DNA from: Gadus chalcogrammus
Taxonomy: Eukaryota; Chordata; Actinopteri; Gadiformes; Gadidae
Assembly: GCF_026213295.1 (NCBI RefSeq)
Contig: NC_079426.1
Coordinates: 22,799,543-22,863,542, forward strand
Direction: 5' to 3'
Length of the DNA stretch: 64,000 nt
The position numbers were made by a program, and so were the translations under genes. The notes under the pieces are model-generated. The model was not told the origin of the DNA, did no database searches, and saw only the letters and a list, made by a program, of their open reading frames with translations. The stretch's first letter is position 1. The number at the start of each line of letters is the position of its first letter. Shown piece by piece: positions 11,331 through 22,542 of this stretch.

Positions 11331-12125
11331 TCAATCACCTGCTTCCAGGAGCAGGAGCATCCAGAGCTTGTCTATAGGTTGTTGCAGGATGCTACTCTTG
11401 GTTTTCACCAAGACACTCCGAACGGGACCTCCTGGCCCAGGCAGTGCCTTCACCACACAACCCTTGAGCCAAGAGCTCCTTGGTGCTGTGTCGTCGACTA
11501 TGATGACCAGATCATCAGGGTGAAGGTTCCGCTTAGGATTGTGCCATTTTCTTCGCTGCTGCATGATAGGGAGATTCTCTCTTACCCATATCTTCCAGAA
11601 GACGTCAGCATGGTACTGTGCCTGTTTCCATCTCCGCCGAGAATCCATATCCTTTTTAGATAGTCCCGGTGGCATAACGGGTTTGGTCTTTAGTTTAACG
11701 AGGTGGTTTGGGGTTAGGGGTTACCAATCATTGAATCCTTTTTGATCCTGTGGTGATCCATTTCCTTAAGAGACATCTGCAGCTCTTTCTGCTCTCCAAC
11801 AATGTTGCATACGCAACATTGTCTGTGCGTATGCTGGTGACTGATCCTCTGCAGCATATGAACCTGCGCAACGCATTGATGCCCAAGTCTGTATCCAAGT
11901 AGCCTGCAACTTCCAAATGCACAGCCCGGCTTACCAGGCAAGTGAAGATGACTCCCGAGCGTTTCACCTGTGCCCAGCCCCGCTTTACATTTATGGGTCC
12001 AAATCAGTCAATCCCAACATGTGTAAAGGGTGGGAGATCCGGCGATACACAATCTTCTGGAAGGTCGGCCATTTTCTGCTCTCCAGCAGCTCTTGATGAT
12101 CTTTCTGGCGGAGGAGTTGGCAGTA
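11331..12125 (-). pseudogene. BEL integrase core and C-terminal domain (copy 1)
   Basis: The segment 11331-11675 matches the conserved C-terminal domain of Pao integrases (RRRWKQAQYHADVFWKIW, VRENLPIMQQRRKWH, PDDLVIIVDD). The segment at 11728-11967 carries the core (FTCLVSRAVHLEVAG, then FICCRGSVTSIRTDN), where the Asp of RTDN is a catalytic residue. Frames change between the two, so the gene is broken. An insertion at 12126-12835 separates it from the N-terminal integrase and RNase H. Confidence 0.7.
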
Positions 12126-12300
12126 GGCAAGGCAAGGCAAGGCAACTTTATTTATATAGCACTTTTCATACACAAGGCAGACTCAAAGTGCTTCACATCT
12201 ACAATTGTCATAAAATAGAATAAAATAATAGATAAGTAAAAGAAAACATATGCAAAGAAATGAGTAAAATAGAAAGTGCATTGTATTTAAGATCAGATCA
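12126..12300 (-). mobile_element. L2-type LINE 3' tail inserted in BEL integrase (copy 1)
   Basis: GGCAAGGCAAGGCAACTTTA followed by TTTATATAGCAC and CAAAGTGCTTCACA is the usual antisense 3' end of fish L2-like LINEs, with GGCAA repeats as the tail. No coding part remains. It runs into the minisatellite. Confidence 0.6.
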
Positions 12301-12835
12301 ACAGTCTCTCTGGTATCCGCGTCGGGACTCCAACCCGACCTAAAGGAACTTGGTACTTTCTCTGGGACTCCAACCCGGATTCTAGTAACCCTTATCCTTT
12401 CTCTCTGGTATCAGATCATGTATCTTTCTGGTAAAAAAGAAAATTTAATTGAAAGTTAAAAAGGCTTTTTAGTAAGGAAAATTTAAAGTGCAATGTTAAG
12501 ATCAGATCAACAGTCTCTCTGGAACCCACGTCGGGACTCCAACCCGACCTAAAGGAACTTGGTCCTTTCTCTGGGACTCCAATCAGATTCTAGGACTCTA
12601 ACCCAGACAGAACTTGGAACTCTAACCACAACCAAAGAACCCCCGTCGGGACTCCAACCCGACCTAAAGGAACTTGGTCCTTTCTCTGGGACTCCAACCC
12701 GACTTAAAGGAGCTTGGTCCTTTCTCTGGGACTCCAACCCAACCTAAGGAACTTGGTCCTTTCTCTGGGACTCCAACCCAGATTCTAGGACTCTAACCCA
12801 GACAGAACTTGGGTCTCAAACCCTTACCCTTAACC
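12300..12835 (+). repeat. About 40-bp minisatellite (copy 1)
   Basis: Tandem variants of a unit built from GGGACTCCAACCCGACCTAA and AGGAACTTGGTCCTTTCTCT, with shortened versions (GACTCTAACCCAGACAGAAC). The array is part of the insertion that splits the BEL integrase. The copy 2 array (about 36085-36615) has the same order with small length differences. Confidence 0.85.
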
Positions 12836-13757
12836 AATATCTTTGATTCAGTGTGGAGAGCATATGACTTCTTCCAGAATGCGCAACTCTCTGATGAATG
12901 TCGCATAAGACTAGTATGGATATGTGAGAACCTTTTGGATGGATAATCAGATTCTTCATCTCTATCAGCTTTGCCAACCTGCTTATCTGCCCTCCCACAC
13001 TCAACATACCCTCATCCAGAATTGAATTTAGTTTACAAATTGAGGTACTCCATGCAATCCCTTGTTTCAGTCTATTCCATGATGAGTAATACTCAATCAA
13101 CATGCTGGTTGGATTAGTGTCCACACTAACGATGTTTGCAGAGACCTCCCTTTTGACCTCGGGATCACCTAGAAGGATTTGTCCTAGTCTCTGGAATTTC
13201 AGGCCAGTCTGTCCTTCTCTAAAAATCGGTTGACCCTTCAGCCATCTTACAGACTTCAAGAATGGCTCTATGTTTACACAGATCAATAAAACTCTGTTGG
13301 CAACAAAGGTACGGTATCTTCTTGTTTTGTTAAGGATATATCCCAATACGGATGTGCTATCTGTCCAGAAAACAGAGTCCTTGAGTTCCTGTTGTAGCTC
13401 CCTCTTCAGCACGTGTTGCTGCAGTAAGCTCCAGCCTGGGTATCATGATCTGTCTGAGAGGAGTCACTCTTCATTTTCCCAGAACAAATACAACGTAGAC
13501 CCTTCCTGCTGTGTTGGTGGCCCTGAGATAGCTGACAGTGCCGTAACCTATTTCACTTGCATTACTGAAGTGATGGAGCTCTGTAGTCCTTATAGGGCCA
13601 AAATCCTCAGGTTTCATGCACGTGTCCACTTTAAATCTGCTGAGCTGCTCCAGTCCCGTGATCCATCTCTGCCATTGGTTTGAAAAGTCTCCTGGGATAA
13701 TTTGGTCCCATCCTGATTTATTTAGCAGAGTCCTTGTAGTATTTGTTTTGCTTTCAG
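12836..13757 (-). pseudogene. BEL RNase H, integrase N-terminus and RT C-terminus (copy 1)
   Basis: 13471-13757 encodes the RT/RNase H junction of Pao elements (WQRWITGLEQL, then IRTTELHHFSNASEIGYGT). 12836-13412 continues with VFWTDSTSVLGYI (RNase H) and the integrase zinc-binding start (HISILVLCDIHQRVAHSGR). Indels near 13190-13220 relative to copy 2 split the frame differently in the two copies. Confidence 0.7.
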
Positions 13758-13759
13758 TA

Positions 13760-13900
13760 GCCGCGTTTACATTGACACATCTGTTCCGCATAGATTTCTA
13801 TGCGTAACAGAAAATGATCATGTATACGCCTCATTCGGAATACAATTAACTGTTCGGCATAGATTCTATGCCGAAATAGAAGAGGGGTGTAGTCGTTTTA
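13760..13900. mobile_element. TA-flanked MITE left end (copy 1, cut by gap)
   Basis: Starts GCCGCGTTTACATTGACACA after a TA and contains the short palindromes CGCATAGATTTCTATGCG and GGCATAGATTCTATGCC. The full element is at 37557-38453. The last 40 bases before the gap have three small indels relative to copy 2. Confidence 0.75.
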
Positions 13901-14000
13901 NNNNNNNNNNNNNNNNNNNNNNNNNNNNNNNNNNNNNNNNNNNNNNNNNNNNNNNNNNNNNNNNNNNNNNNNNNNNNNNNNNNNNNNNNNNNNNNNNNNN
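13901..14000. other. Assembly gap (100 N)
   Basis: Exactly 100 N, the usual placeholder for a gap of unknown length. It marks the end of copy 1 of the duplicated block. Bases 14001-14159 on the far side match nothing I can identify. Confidence 0.98.
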
Positions 14001-14159
14001 TGATGGTTTACATTTCGTTTTGTGTAACCACGCAAAAAGTCGGACTATCGTGCTCGGGAACACGCTTCAATAGATTAACGTTCGTGCGCAGGAGCACGCA
14101 ATTGCGTGATGCCGGGTTGCACATGCATATGCAAACACATAGACATACACAAACACAAT

Positions 14160-15018
14160 CATCATCAGTTACTGTTGAACAGCCTAATGGCTGCCGGCAC
14201 AAAGGAGCACCTGAAGCGCTTCGTCTTGCACCTGGGGAACATGAACCTGTGGCTGAAGGTGCTCCTCATCTGCCACAGCTATGCATGGAGGGGATGGGAG
14301 GGGTTGCCCATGATGGACTTGAATTTGTCTCTCATCCTCCTCTCCACCACCACCTCCAGACTGTCCAGCTGAAGTCCCACAACAGAGCTGGCTTTCCTAA
14401 CCAGCTTGTTGAGTCTGTTTGACTCCCCAGCCATGAAGCCTCCTCCCCAGCACGCCCCAGCGAAGAACAGCGTGTTGGCTACCACAGAAAGATAAAATGT
14501 CCTTAGCAGCCTGCCACACACGTCAAACGACCTGAGCCTCCTGAGGAAGAAGAGTCTGCTCTGACTCTTCCGGTAGAGGGCCTCTGTGTTGTCAGACCAG
14601 TCCAGTTTATTGTTGATGTGTACTCCAAGGAACTTATACAAATCCACCGTCTCAATTTAAACCCCCTGGATGGTAACAGGGGTTTGGGGCTTCCTCTTCC
14701 GGCGGGAGTCCACCACCAGCTCCTTGGTCTTGCCGATGTTGAGTTGGAGGTGGTTCTCTTCAGACCATCTGACGAAGTCCTCCACCACACCTCTGTACTC
14801 GTCCTCCCTGTCCTCACTGATGCAGCCCACGATGGAGGAGTCATCTGAGAATTCTGGAGATGGCAGGTTCCAGAGTTGAAGCTGGAATCAGAGGTGTAGA
14901 TGGTAAAAAGGAAGGGTGAAAGTACTGTTCCTTGGGGTGCGCCAGTGTTGCTCGTCACCACATCTGACAGGCTGCTCTGCAGCCGCACATACTGTGGCCT
15001 ATACAATACAGTGTACAA
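14160..15018 (-). pseudogene. Rex/CR1-like LINE, RT C-terminal fragment
   Basis: The minus strand shows the end of an RT: GAPQGTVLSPFLFTIYTSD near 14930, then in another frame YKFLGVHINNKLDW, RLFFLRRLRSFDVCGRLLR, and NKLVRKASSVVGLQLDSLE down to NPSHPL. This is the C-terminal signature of a common fish non-LTR family, also present at 17980-18350. It is 5' truncated near 15018 and has at least one frameshift. The clade name is tentative. Confidence 0.65.
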
Positions 15019-15029
15019 TGGTGGCCAGA

Positions 15030-17304
15030 AGGGGGAGGGTGGCTATGCAGTGTCGAGGTGGACTCTGAACAAGTGAGTCTTGAGTCCTTTTCGGAAGATA
15101 GTGAGCGACTCTGCGGTCCTGAGAGCGGCAGGGAGCTCGTTCCACCACTGAGGTCCCAAAACCGAGAAAAGTTGTGACATTGCTGAACGGCCTTTGCTAG
15201 CTCTTAGCGATGGCGGTACCAGGTGTCCAGCTGAGGTGGTTGAGCGGAGGGATCGAGCTGGGGTGTGTGGCTTTAGCAATGCTTGGAGGTAGGCAGGGGC
15301 AGTTCCATCGACTGCCTTGTATGCCAGTACCATCGTCTTAAATTTGATGCGAGCTACTACAGGGAGACAGTGGAGGTCCCGGAAGAGGGGGGTCACATGG
15401 GAGAACTTCGGTAGCTTGAACACGAGGCGCGCTGCCACATTCTGGATGCGCTGCAAAGGTTTAATCGCAGAGGCAGGAAGTCCAGCCAGGAGTGAGTTGC
15501 AGTAGTCGAGGCGGGAGATGACCAGTGATTGGACTAAAAGCTGAGCTGCTTCCATTGTGAGGAAGGGCCGGATTCTGCGGATGTTGTAAAGTGCAAATCT
15601 GCAGGATCGGGCGACCGCAGTGATGTTTGCAGTGCAGGATAACCGATTGTCCAATACCACACCGAGGTTTCTGGCAGTTGGAGAGGGAGATACAGTGATG
15701 TTCTCGACGGTGACGAGTAAGTCCATGTGTGGGCAATCTTTCCCTGGGATTAGGAGGAGCTCGGTTTTGTTGAGGTTAAGCCTCAGGTGATGGGCAGTTG
15801 TCCAGGTGCTGACGTCTGCCGGACATTCCGATATGCGTGTTGCAATCAGGGTTTTATGAGATGAGGGGAAAGAGAGAAATAGCGTCGAGAGAATGAGTGT
15901 CGTCAGCATAGCAGTGATAGGAAAAGCAAAGAACCGATGAGAGGGACGAGGCTCTGGCAGCACGGAGGGACTCAGTCACAGCGAGGAGAGCCGTCTCGGT
16001 GGAGTGTGCCTTCTTGAAACCTGACTGGTGAGGGTCAAGGAGGTTGTTAGATGAGAGATAGGAGGACAGTTGGTTAGCAACGGCACGTTCCAGTGTTTTA
16101 GACAGGAATGAAAGAAGAGATACCGGTCAGTAGTTCTGGATGTCGGTGGTATTAAGAGTTGTTTTTTTGAGGAGAGGCTTTATTCTGGCAGTCTTGAAAG
16201 ACGCTGAAGCAATGCCTGAAGTGAGGGAGGAGTTGATAATTGAGGTGAGAAATGGCAGGATGTCGCTTGAGACATCCTGGAGGAGAGAGGAGGGGATAGT
16301 GTCAAGGGGGCAGGTGGTGGCATGGTTAGATGGTATTATTCTGTTGACCTCGTCAGAGGTGAGAGGGCTAAAATGGGTACAGACAGATGAGGGGATGGGA
16401 GGAGGGAGAATGGAGTTAGGGATAAAAGAGGAGCTAATGTCCTTCACTTTCTGGGTAAAGTAGGTAACAAAGTCATCAGCAGTGAGGCAGGAAGGAGGTG
16501 GGGGTAAGGGAGGGTTGAGGAGGGACGAGAACAGGGAAAACAGTTTCCTGGGGTTTGAGGCAGAGGAGTTGATTTTGTTCCGGTAGAAGGCAGATTTGGT
16601 TGTTGACATACAAGAGGTGAAATCTGAAAGAAGGAAAAGATAGTGAGATAGATCATTAGGACAGTCTGATCTCTTCCATTTCCTCTCAGCTGCTCGCAAC
16701 TTTGTTCTAGTCCGCAGAGGATGGGACAGCCAAGGCGGGGGCGGTGAAGATCACGCTGGTCTGGAGTGGAAGGGACAGAGGGAATCCAAGGAGGAGGAGA
16801 GGGAGCATAGCAGAGTGTCTAAAGATTCATCTGTAGATAGTTGAGAGAATCTTTCGATAGAAGGAAGTGAAGACAGAACAGTAGAGGCCAACGTAGAGGG
16901 AGAGAGGGATTTGAGGTTACGGTGAGTGGTGACAATGTGGGAAAATGGAGAGGAGGGGGGGAGAGGATTTCAAGGGAAGAGAAAAATCAACAAAGTGATG
17001 GTCAGAAACAGGGAGCAGGGTAACGGAGAGAGCAGAGGTGCCGCAGGACCTGGTGAATATTAGGTCAAGTGAATATTAGGTCGAAAAAGCTGGTTAGTTC
17101 AGTAGAGTGCAACTTCTCTGGCAGGATGTTGAAGTCGCCGAGGATAACGAGTGGGGTGCCATCCTCAGGATAGCAGCTGAGGAGGGAATCCATCTCGTCG
17201 TAGAAGTCACGGAGGGGACCTGGAGGACGGTAGATCACCACAATGGAGAGCTTGATAGGAATGGTGACCGTGACAGTGTGGAGTTCAAACGCAGATCTGG
17301 CCAA
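15030..17304 (-). pseudogene. L2-like LINE with deleted RT core
   Basis: Read right to left. An endonuclease fragment (IVVIYRPPGPLRDFYDEMD, LVILGDFNI) begins at the truncated edge 17304. The RT N-terminus at 16127-16699 has YRNKINSSASNPRKLF and ARIKPLLKK. A stop at 16124 follows, then RT motifs up to SGFKKAHSTETALL. The frame then jumps near 15950 directly to YHCYADDT and the C-terminal part (NLGVVLDNRLSC, ISRLDYCNSLLAGLP, WNELPAALRTAESL). The LDLSAAFDT to GVPQGS segment, about 100 codons of RT core, is absent. It ends near 15040 without a clear tail. Confidence 0.75.
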
Positions 17305-19985
17305 GTGTAAGATAAGATAAGATAAGATAGTCCTTTATTTATTATGTTTATTTTTTATTTTTTCCCACAATGTCTTGTTTTCTTAAACGATTTATGATGA
17401 CTATATGCTCTGTAAGGTGACCTTGGGTGTCTTGAAAGGCGCCTCTAAATTAAATGTATTAATATTATTATTATTATTATTAATCCCCCTTGGGTGAAAT
17501 CCACAGGTGACCAGCAGTACAGTGGGAAAAGAGAAGCGTGAAAACAGTATATATACAATAAATGTACCAATTTAAAATAAAATTATAGTACAAAACTATT
17601 TGAATAAGATAAAATAAAGATAAGATAAAATAAACATACTATGTACATGTAACTGTACGTTTGTAGGTGACCTGTGTGTTAAGTAAATAAACAAATAAAT
17701 ATGATGAAAGATGATGTATAATATAAATATAAGTATAAATGTGCCAAATGTGCAGGGTTCCTGAGGTAATGGATTTTTTTTTTAAATAAATAACAAATAA
17801 CAAGGTTAACAACAGTCAGTCCTGAGGTGTGGGGTTTAGTCCTTAATCAGGTTGGGAAAAAAGGAGCTGTTGGGGCTTTGGAGACGTTGGGAGCGGGGGG
17901 TTGAGGTGTTAAAGTCTGATAGCTGATGGGATGAAAGAGCCCCCCAAGCGCTTTGAGACACGTGGCTGAGTGAGTCTGTGGCTGAATGTGCTCCTGAGTT
18001 GCCTCAGCTCGGCGTAGAGAGGGGGAGAGGGATTGTCCATGACTGCTGCAGCCTTCCCCTCATCCTCCTCTCTGTCACAGCCTCCACACAGTCCAGCTTC
18101 ATCCCCACCACGGAGCTCGCCTTCCTCCCCAGCTTATTCAGCTTGCTGGCACCTCCGCTCTCGATGACTCCTCCCCAGCACACTACAGCAAAGAAGGTGA
18201 CACTGGCTACCACAGACTGGTAGAACATCCGTAGTAGCCTAGTGCACACATTGAAAGACCTGAGCCTCCTCAGGAAGAACAGCCTACTATGTCCCTTCCT
18301 GTGGAGGGCCTCAGTGTTGTCTGACCAGTCCAGTTTAGGCTGGACGGTGTCAAAGCACTGGAGAGGTCGAAGAACATGCTCCTCACCATGCTCTGCGGCC
18401 TCTCCAAGTGTGTGTAAGCTCTGTGAAGCAGGCAGATGATGGCATCCTCCACGCCGATGTCGGTCTTGTTCACAAACTGCAGTGGGTCCAGGCAGTCATG
18501 CACCAAGGGCCTGAGGTGCTCCAGGACCATCCTCTCGAAGGTTTTCATGACGTGTGATGTTAGAGCCACAGGTCTGAAGTGTTTCGGAGCGCTGGGTCGT
18601 CCCTTCTTCGGCACAGGGACTACGCAGGATGTCTTCCAGAGTGTTGGCACCTTTTTCAGCCTCATGGAGAGGCCGAAAAGATGCGTGAACACTCCTGCCA
18701 GCTGTTCCGCACAGATCTTGAGCACCCTCGGGCTGATGTCATCCGGTCCTCTGGCCTTGTATGTCCTGATCCTGGTGAGCTGCCGTCTCACGTAGCTGGT
18801 GTTGATCATTGGGGTTGTTGTTGCTGGGGTCGCTGGGATAGTTGGGGGTGTGGTGAGGGGATGATTGCCCTCTGGGCTGGACATTGGTCCAGCCTCCCTG
18901 TAAGTGTGGAAAGGGAGAGAAAGAGAGGGTGATACTGGGAGGGGAGGCGCAAAAGCTGCCATCCCCGGGTCTTGTGTTGCAGCAGAGAGATGAGTAGTGC
19001 AGGAGGGGGAGGGCGGTGTTGGTCTTGCCCCAGTTGGTGAGTCAAATCTGTTAAAAAACAGGTTTAGCTCGTCGGCCCGGTCTGTTGTCCTGTAGCACTC
19101 CATCAGGGCCTCCTCAGCCTCCACAGACCACTGCTGCACAGTCCTGGTGGTGATTGGCTGTCTCCTCTCAAGAGGCTTGTATATAGGGGACAGTTGTATC
19201 AAGCAGTGGTCTTATTTGCCCACGGGGGGAAGGGCTGTTGCACTGTATGCCTCCTTAACATTGGCATACAGTAAGTCCAATGTCTTATCCGCTCTGGTGC
19301 TGCAGGTCACATACTGGTCGAAGTCAGTCAGTGTCTTTGAGATGTTGACATGGTTGAAGTCTCCATTCACTATAATGAGAGCGTTTACAGGTCTGTGACG
19401 GTGGAGTGAATGACGTCACAAGCCCGCACCCCCACAGCCGATGGTGGTTTGCAAACAACAACAATAATGGCTGCCGAGAACTCATGGGGCAGATAGTAAG
19501 GTGTCAGTCCCACAGCTAACAGCTCAACATCAGGCGTGCACGTGATTTCCTTCGGACATGTCCAGGGTTGCACCATTTGGAGTTAACAAAGACGGCCACC
19601 ACCCGACTTCTTACCGCTCTGTTTGTCTCTGTCCGCCCGAACTAGCGTGAAGCCGGCTAGTTCCACTGAGCAGTCTGGTATCTTCCCGTTCAGTCATGTC
19701 TCCGTCAGGCACAACACACTGCACTCCCGGTACTCGCGCTGTCCGGTAATGAGGGCCGATAGTTTGTCCGTCTTGTTGGGCAGTGAGCGTACATTCCCCA
19801 TGATGACCGAGGGAAGACGGGGCTTGTATCTCCACCTCCTCTCCGTCTTCTTGATCCTCACCATGGCTCCTGCTCTGGTCCCACGCCGCCTTAACCTCAA
19901 CTCCCTCAGGATCCCCTTCAGGCACACCACTGGTCAAACCCGGGGCTGGAGGAGCTTGGCTTGTGAATAGACGTTGGCCCCTTGT
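17305..19985 (-). pseudogene. Rex/CR1-like LINE with deleted RT core
   Basis: Read right to left. An endonuclease start lies near 19800-19930 (PSVIMGNVRSLPNKTDKLSA, CSVLCLTET). The middle part has RIRTYKARGPDDISPRVLK and VPVPKKGRPS, then HFRPVALTSHVMKTFERMVL. The frame then passes FFDLSSA and jumps near 18345 to LNWTGQTTLRP and the C-terminal module (MFYQSVVASVTFFAVVCWGG). The catalytic YADD region is missing. The 3' end carries TATCTTATCTTATC repeats (17311-17328 on the plus strand: GATAAGATAAGATAAGATAG). Confidence 0.7.
17335..17485 (+). mobile_element. L2 3' end inserted in the LINE tail
   Basis: GTAAGGTGACCTTGGGTGTC, then TTGAAAGGCGCCTCTAAAT and an (ATT)n tail, is the typical 3' end of fish L2 LINEs, here in plus orientation. 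It separates the GATAA-repeat tail and AGTCCTTTATT of the surrounding LINE from its 3' UTR beginning AATCCCCCTTGG, so it is a short 5'-truncated insertion. Confidence 0.65.
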
Positions 19986-20044
19986 TGCTGTTTGGTGGTC
20001 GCGGTGATCGTCCAGCAAATTGTTGTTGTTGCACAACCATTTAA

Positions 20045-21564
20045 AGGCCCACTATGCAACTTTTTTAGCCAAAATTATATTAAGTATGCAGGTTGAGAGT
20101 TATGCTGATGGTTCTGCATCCATTTCTGGGTCGATTGGTGGGTGTGTCATTTTCCCATGTCGCCTCTACAGTGAAAAAGCGCATATGCAACTTGATCTGC
20201 TCGGCCCGGGACATTCCGGATGTGACGCAGCGGAAGTATCCTCGAAAATGTAGTCAGATTGTAGTTTCGAAAATGCTTTACGGCACAGACACACACCCAA
20301 ACATGGCACCGGCTAGATATAAACAGCCAGTTGCGAGGCAATTGTTGCATTCATCATGGATCAATCGACTGATAAGGGACCCAAGAGGCGACTGTCTGTG
20401 GAACAAAAGAAGAATGGACCAGAAAAGAGATCAGACACGAGTGAAAGGGGAACTATGCAACTTTTTTGGCTTGATTTACCTTAATATAACAGGCTAGGAG
20501 TCATTGCGATGGTTCCATTATACATTTTTGTTCGATTGTTCGTTGTTTCGACTCCCCCTTGCGCATCTTGGCGGAGAAAAGGAATATGTTTCTGCCGGCG
20601 ACCCGCCGCCCACTCTCGCGGGAGTCTCGGGTCTCGCGAAGTAACGAATTGCTTTACGGCACAGACCCCCAAACACGGAACCGGCTCGATATAAACACAA
20701 GTAACTAAGGGATTGTTACATTCATCATATATCAGCCGACAAAAAAGAGACGGAGAAACCCAATGTCGGAGGAACAGAAGAAGAGAAAAGGGAGACTGAC
20801 CGACAGAGAGGCCAGACACGAGTAAACGTTGGGCAAGCTTTTCAGGAATAGCGTGAACTGAAAGAAAAAGACTGCAAATCAGACTCCGACTTGGCCGTGT
20901 TGCTTTTGAAATTGAAAGTACCCTTGGGTGAACTTTGTCCTCGTGGTATTCTTGATGTTGATAGCCTCTGTACAAATGTGTTTGCTCAACCATTTTGTTG
21001 TGAGCCCTGTAAAAATTGTTTTCTCGACCGTTTTGTTGTGAGCCCTGTATGTTTCTAGCTTGCTTGTTGGTTGCAACCATATAAACACCTTTGTTTCCAT
21101 TGATGTTTTGCTTTTCGTCTGTCTCGTCCCCCAGATACAGACTGAATCCCCGAATCCAGGTTCTTGTTTATTTATATTATTATGTTGGCCAACACTCTCA
21201 CACTGATTGTTCTGTTCAACATAAGATAAAACAATTATAATCTAGGATATAAATTCTCCCCGTCAACTATAAAAAAGGATGGCTTTATGTTTATTGCAAT
21301 ACAAATTCACAATTTTAAAAATGCATAACCTTGCCTACACTTTATGAACATCTACTTCGGACATGGCTCCACGCATTCGCCGGCTTCTTTGAAAACAAAT
21401 GCACATGGCTCGCGTAGAAGTGCATGGGGAAGGGTCGTCAACGAGTTGTTACGACAGTGTTGTAAAATATCTACTACGAAACTGAAGGGGGCGCTGTGTA
21501 GAGAAATGTGCGTGCCAAAACCAAGAAAAAAGCGAAGAAATTCCCGAAGTTGCATAGTGGGCCT
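20045..21564. mobile_element. Kolobok-like TTAA-flanked transposon, non-autonomous
   Basis: Ends AGGCCCACTATGCAACTT and AAGTTGCATAGTGGGCCT are exact inverted repeats flanked by TTAA (20041-20044 and 21565-21568). TTAA duplication with RGG ends is the hallmark of Kolobok; piggyBac also uses TTAA but normally starts CCY. A second, diverged left end begins at 20446 (AGGGGAACTATGCAACTTTT) and repeats the internal part. Both halves hold a short coding start (ATG at 20356 and near 20761) with EQKK. After the second start, another frame reads TRVNVGQAF, RELK, KSDSDLAVLLLK, seen at the N-terminus of uncharacterised fish proteins. No transposase core is present. Confidence 0.65.
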
Positions 21565-21568
21565 TTAA

Positions 21569-22517
21569 GAGCCCTATTGATTTATAAATTAACTCAAGAT
21601 TTATACCTACTTATTAACAAAGCCTAGAGCTGAAGTTCCAAAAAGTTATACCTCGATAAAAAGTTTTTTAAAAAAGGAAATAGGAAAGGGGGGTCGGGAG
21701 CTGCTGTATCGGGCTGCCACTCGCTGCGGCGCCATGGCAACGACCAAAAGTAAGATTGGGTAAGATTGAAAGTGTTGTGTACATCAATAGCATTGTTACG
21801 CAAATTTACCGATTCACAGCAGAATCGGTGGCAGAATTGAACAGGAACCCAGAAGAAATAAAAGTTTAACATTTCAACCTTATCATGAACAGCAATGGAG
21901 TCTTTGACTATACAAGATGGTAAAGAGGTTTTAGAAGCAGATAAAGATTTAATTGCTTTCCAGAATTTTCTCGGATCATTCAAATTTTCTATAGTGATAG
22001 TTAGATAAACCTTCTTTCAGATTTGCCTTTTCTGAAGTGAGAAGCACGTTTGTTTCTCAGCTGCTGAAAGAGAAGCCAGTCAGCCTCAGTGCCTGACTTT
22101 CTTGTCTTTGCCCAGGCCGCATTACGTTCATGAAGCAGGCCGGAAAGCTCAGCTGTGAACCAAGGGTTATCCCGATCTTTAATTCTAAACATCCGCATAG
22201 GAGCATGTTTGTTTGGAATTTCATGAAAGGTATCATGGAAAAATTACCAAGCCATTTCAACATCATCAATAAGGGCGATTGTGGTCCAGTCAAAAATATA
22301 TACGTCTTATAGAAAACCCTGCTCAACAAACATCTTCAAATTGCACCCTTCTACAAAACAAGGTTTATACTTAGCAATCTTTGTGTCTCTTATTGCTGTT
22401 ATCCCACAGTGATTACTTACATTATTTGGGAAAAGACCTATGGCAGAGTATTTTAAAGGGACATAAGTCAAAATTAGATCAATAAGTGAGGACTAATGAC
22501 AAAATTAACACTGCGGC
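21569..22517 (-). pseudogene. LINE endonuclease C-terminus and RT start
   Basis: The minus strand from 22496 reads SSLIDLILTYVPLKYSAIG, then later DRDNPWFTAELSGLLHERNA, RNKRASHFRKGKSE and NDPRKFWKAIKSLSASK (near 21960). This is the linker between the endonuclease and RT of a LINE. It continues the fragment at 23842-24013 across the hAT MITE. The RT proper is missing; the element decays near 21625. Stops and a frameshift are present around 22250-22320. Confidence 0.7.
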
Positions 22518-22542
22518 CTGTGCCGCAGTGTTAATTTTGTCA
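22497..22542. repeat. Perfect 21-bp inverted repeat at hAT MITE end
   Basis: Arms TGACAAAATTAACACTGCGGC (22497-22517) and its exact complement (22522-22542) are separated by CTGT. The right arm is the last 4 bases of the target duplication plus the first 17 bases of the MITE. The left arm is an inverted copy of that, placed outside the element. It interrupts the surrounding LINE frame. Confidence 0.85.

Larger units (their letters stand above)
10788..13900 (-). mobile_element. BEL/Pao retrotransposon, 3' part (copy 1, cut by gap)
   Basis: The same element is complete at 34560-44004. Here the 3' LTR, integrase, RNase H and the C-terminal RT are present on the minus strand until the assembly gap at 13901. 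After the gap the sequence does not resume the element, so the contig join does not reproduce the copy 2 order. Confidence 0.75.

Noticed and set aside
12300..12835. Possible CRISPR-like array
   Set aside because: The repeats are contiguous tandem variants without unique spacers, and the genome is eukaryotic; it is a minisatellite.
14003..14422. Plus-strand frame of 139 codons
   Set aside because: It is the antisense of the LINE RT C-terminus, which explains all similarity.
19611..20036. Open frame of about 140 codons on the minus strand as a host gene
   Set aside because: It lies across the 5' end of a LINE in another frame; the endonuclease motif is in the overlapping frame.
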